NCBI GenBank assembly: GCA_948099385.1
Contig: CANUEZ040000196.1
Span: 4,075,001-4,139,000, forward strand
Source of the DNA: Fasciola hepatica
Taxonomy: Eukaryota; Platyhelminthes; Trematoda; Plagiorchiida; Fasciolidae
Direction of reading: 5' to 3'
Length of the DNA stretch: 64,000 nt
Shown here: in pieces, positions 62,178-64,000 of the stretch
Layout of the letters: each line of letters begins with the position of its first letter
Numbering within the stretch: the first letter of the stretch is position 1
The notes under the pieces: model-generated
What the model was told of the DNA's origin: nothing
Seen by the model: the letters and a program-made list of their open reading frames with translations, nothing else
Database searches by the model: none
Position numbers and translations under genes: made by a program

Positions 62178-62600
62178 TAATTTTCAATGGTCAGTTCAGT
62201 GTTCAAGCTGCATGGAGAATCATATTATACAAATCTACTCTGCTACTGCTCTATTGCATTGTATGAGCAATCTGTGTGGATTGTTCATAAGGGAATGCCT
62301 TGGTTTTATTTAGGCCCATAAATAGAGAAGTGATGGAACATAGGATTGGATCGGTGTGCGGGAATTTGGTTGGTACCGTTCAAAGCGAAAGCGAAAGCCG
62401 GAGCCAATTTGGGGATTGTGCTATATCATGTATTGTATATGTTGAACAAAGCGTTGAGGCCCATATCGGATAGCCTTGTGGTTTGGGTGTTCGACTGACA
62501 TTCGTTCATCCCAACCCTTGTTCGTTGATCCGAGTGGGTTCTGTCCATGTGCAATGCTCATGATTCCCTTAGCGGATCAAACAGCTGTACAGTGCTTCCA
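62178..62600. repeat. Monomer 148, TTCGTTGATCC type with A/T-to-G changes
   Basis: TTCGTTGATCCGAGTGGG also occurs in monomers 99 and 106, with a relative in 109. Private changes GTGCGGGAATTTGG, GGTTGGTACCG, GCCGGAGCC and GTTGAGGCCC all go to G within about 100 bp. Confidence 0.7.
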
Positions 62601-63022
62601 TAATTTTCAATGGTCAGTTCTGTGTTCAAGCTGCATGGAGAATCATATTATACAAATCTACTCTGCTACTGCTCTATTGCATTGTATGAGCAATCTGTGT
62701 GGATTGTTCATAAGGGAATGCCTTGGTTTTACTTAGGCCCATAAATAGAGAAGTGATGGAACATAGGATTGGATCGGTGTGCGAGAATTTGGTTGTTACC
62801 GTTCAAAGCGAAAGCGAAAGCCGAAGCCAATTTGGGGATTGTGCTATATCATGTATTGTATATGTTGAACAAAGCGTTGAGACCCATATGGGATAGCCTT
62901 GTTGTTTGGGTGTTCGACTGTCAATCGTTCATCCCAACCCTTGTTCTTGTCCCGTGTGGGCTCTGTCCATGTGCAATGCTCATGATTCCCTTAGCGGATC
63001 AAACAGCTGTACAGTGCTTCCA
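62601..63022. repeat. 422-bp monomer 149, TCCCGTGTGGG class
   Basis: Same haplotype as monomer 147. The 845-bp offset suggests a local dimer duplication. Confidence 0.85.
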
Positions 63023-63445
63023 TAATTTTCAATGGTCAGTTCAGTGTTCAAGCTGCATGGAGAATCATATTATACAAATCTACTCTGCTACTGCTCTATT
63101 GCATTGTATGAGCAATCTGTGTGGATTGTTCATAAGGGAATGCCTTGGTTTTACTTAGGCCCATAAATAGAGAAGTGATGGAACATAGGATTGGATCGGT
63201 GTGCGAGAATTTGGTTGTTACCGTTCAAAGCGAAAGCGAAAGCCGAAGCCAATTTGGGGATTGTGCTATATCACGTAGTGTATATGTTGAACAAAGCGTT
63301 GAGGCCCATATCGGAGGGGCTCGTGCTTTGGATGTTCGACTGACAATCGTTCACCCCAACCCTTGTTCGTGTCTCCGAGTGGGCTCTGTCCATGTGCAAT
63401 GCTCATCATTCCCTTAGCGGATCAAACAGCTGTACAGTGCTTCCA

Positions 63446-63867
63446 TAATTTTCAATGGTCAGTTCAGTGTTCAAGCTGCATGGAGAATCATATTATACAA
63501 ATCTACTCTGCTACTGCTCTATTGCATTGTATGAACAATCTGTGTGGATTGTTCATAAGGGAATGCCTTGGTTTTACTTAGGCCCATAAATAGAGAAGTG
63601 ATGGAACATAGGATTGGATCGGTGTGCGAGAATTTGGTTGTTACCGTTCAAACGAAAGCGAAAGCCGAAGCCAATTTGGGGATTGTGCTATATCATGTAG
63701 TGTATATGTTGAACAAAGCGTTGAGACCCATATGGGATAGCCTTATGGTTTGGGTGTTCGACTGTCAATCGTTCACCCCAACCCTTGTTCGTGTCTCCGA
63801 GTGGGTTCTGTCCATGTGCAATGCTCATGATTCCCTTAGCGGATCAAACAGCTGTACAGTGCTTCCA
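63446..63867. repeat. 422-bp monomer 151, loss at the hexamer-like tract
   Basis: GTTCAAACGAAAGCG near 63648 lacks one base of GTTCAAAGCGAAAGCG. The site is the left edge of the tract where both 6-bp gains occur. Confidence 0.85.
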
Positions 63868-64000
63868 TAATTTTCAATGGTCAGTTCAGTGTTCAAGCTG
63901 CATGGAGAATCATATTATACAAATCTACTCTGCTACTGCTCTATTGCATTGTATGAGCAATCTGTGTGGATTGTTCATAAGGGAATGCCTTGGTTTTACT
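63868..64000. repeat. Partial last monomer (133 bp), array continues
   Basis: Monomer positions 1-133 with no sign of decay toward the edge. The array end is not in the window. Confidence 0.95.

Larger units (their letters stand above)
1..64000. repeat. Satellite DNA array, 423-bp monomer, 151 complete copies
   Basis: The same sequence recurs every 423 bp from the first base to the last, always in the same orientation. Anchors such as TAATTTTCAATGG and CAAACAGCTGTACAG recur in each copy with only point changes. Summing the anchor spacings gives 151 complete monomers (1-63867) and a 133-bp remainder. Net length change against 151 x 423 is -6 bp, which matches the individual indels I found: nineteen 1-bp deletions, one 3-bp deletion, and insertions of 2, 6, 1, 6 and 1 bp. 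No stretch of unique DNA, no transposon and no inversion interrupts it. Neighbouring copies usually differ at only a few positions, so homogenisation is recent or continuing. A eukaryotic heterochromatic location (centromeric, pericentromeric or subtelomeric) is inferred from array type only. I do not recognise the family. Confidence 0.99.
54990..64000. repeat. Array zone 6: right zone, monomers 131-152
   Basis: It opens with two divergent monomers (54990-55833), then mixes GAGGGGCTCGTGC and GATAGCC types. It includes a dimer duplication (56680-58371), a TTCGTTGATCC monomer (62178-62600) and two 422-bp TCCCGTGTGGG monomers. The array continues past the window edge. Confidence 0.75.

Noticed and set aside
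1..64000. CRISPR array or bacterial repeat system.
   Set aside because: The repeats abut with no unique spacers, the unit is 423 bp, and no associated genes are present.
1..64000. Tandem rDNA or other repeated RNA gene cluster.
   Set aside because: The unit is too short for an rDNA repeat and contains no rRNA, 5S or snRNA sequence that I can recognise.

Overview
The window is one uninterrupted, head-to-tail satellite DNA array. I see no protein-coding gene, RNA gene, transposon, CRISPR array or unique sequence. It holds 151 complete monomers and one 133-bp partial monomer, all in the same orientation, with a basic period of 423 bp. The array runs off both ends of the window. Counting from the T of TAATTTTCAATGG at base 1, the first monomer is 1-423. 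The last complete monomer ends at 63867. Long tandem arrays of long, nearly identical monomers with local higher-order repeats (HORs) are typical of eukaryotic centromeric, pericentromeric or subtelomeric heterochromatin. I do not recognise the monomer and cannot name the species or chromosome region. G+C is about 42% (hand count over bases 841-1260).

Monomer anatomy, in monomer coordinates: 1-274 is nearly invariant. It includes a hairpin-capable stretch (76-94), a GGCCCATAA / CATAAATA element (136-147) and a hexamer-like tract (205-230). Positions 275-372 are a roughly 98-bp variable window carrying most of the variants that separate monomer types. Positions 373-423 are again nearly invariant and contain the core of two dyad symmetries (369-385 and 404-415). 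126 monomers are exactly 423 bp by my anchor spacing. The other 25 range from 420 to 429 bp and are listed one by one or by class.

Layout, using variant monomers as landmarks. (1) 1-16496: left zone, with a recurring A-B-C three-monomer cassette and a tetramer duplication. (2) 16497-24115: a run of five consecutive GGAGGGGCTCG-type monomers, then a divergent patch near 21.7-23.2 kb. (3) 24116-30027: a recently amplified block with a trimer duplication, single-monomer copies, a nine-monomer-spaced duplication and a visible hybrid monomer at the junction. (4) 30028-41453: tandem dimer and trimer duplications with no difference seen in the parts compared. (5) 41454-54989: a zone marked by CACATCGG / GTCAATCG monomers, several of them spaced every four monomers. 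(6) 54990-64000: mixed types with another dimer duplication.

The apparent open reading frames recurring in each monomer are a by-product of a period divisible by three and of homogenisation. They are not annotated as genes. The most informative content is the record of unequal exchange and conversion: nested duplications, hybrid monomers and zone-restricted variants.
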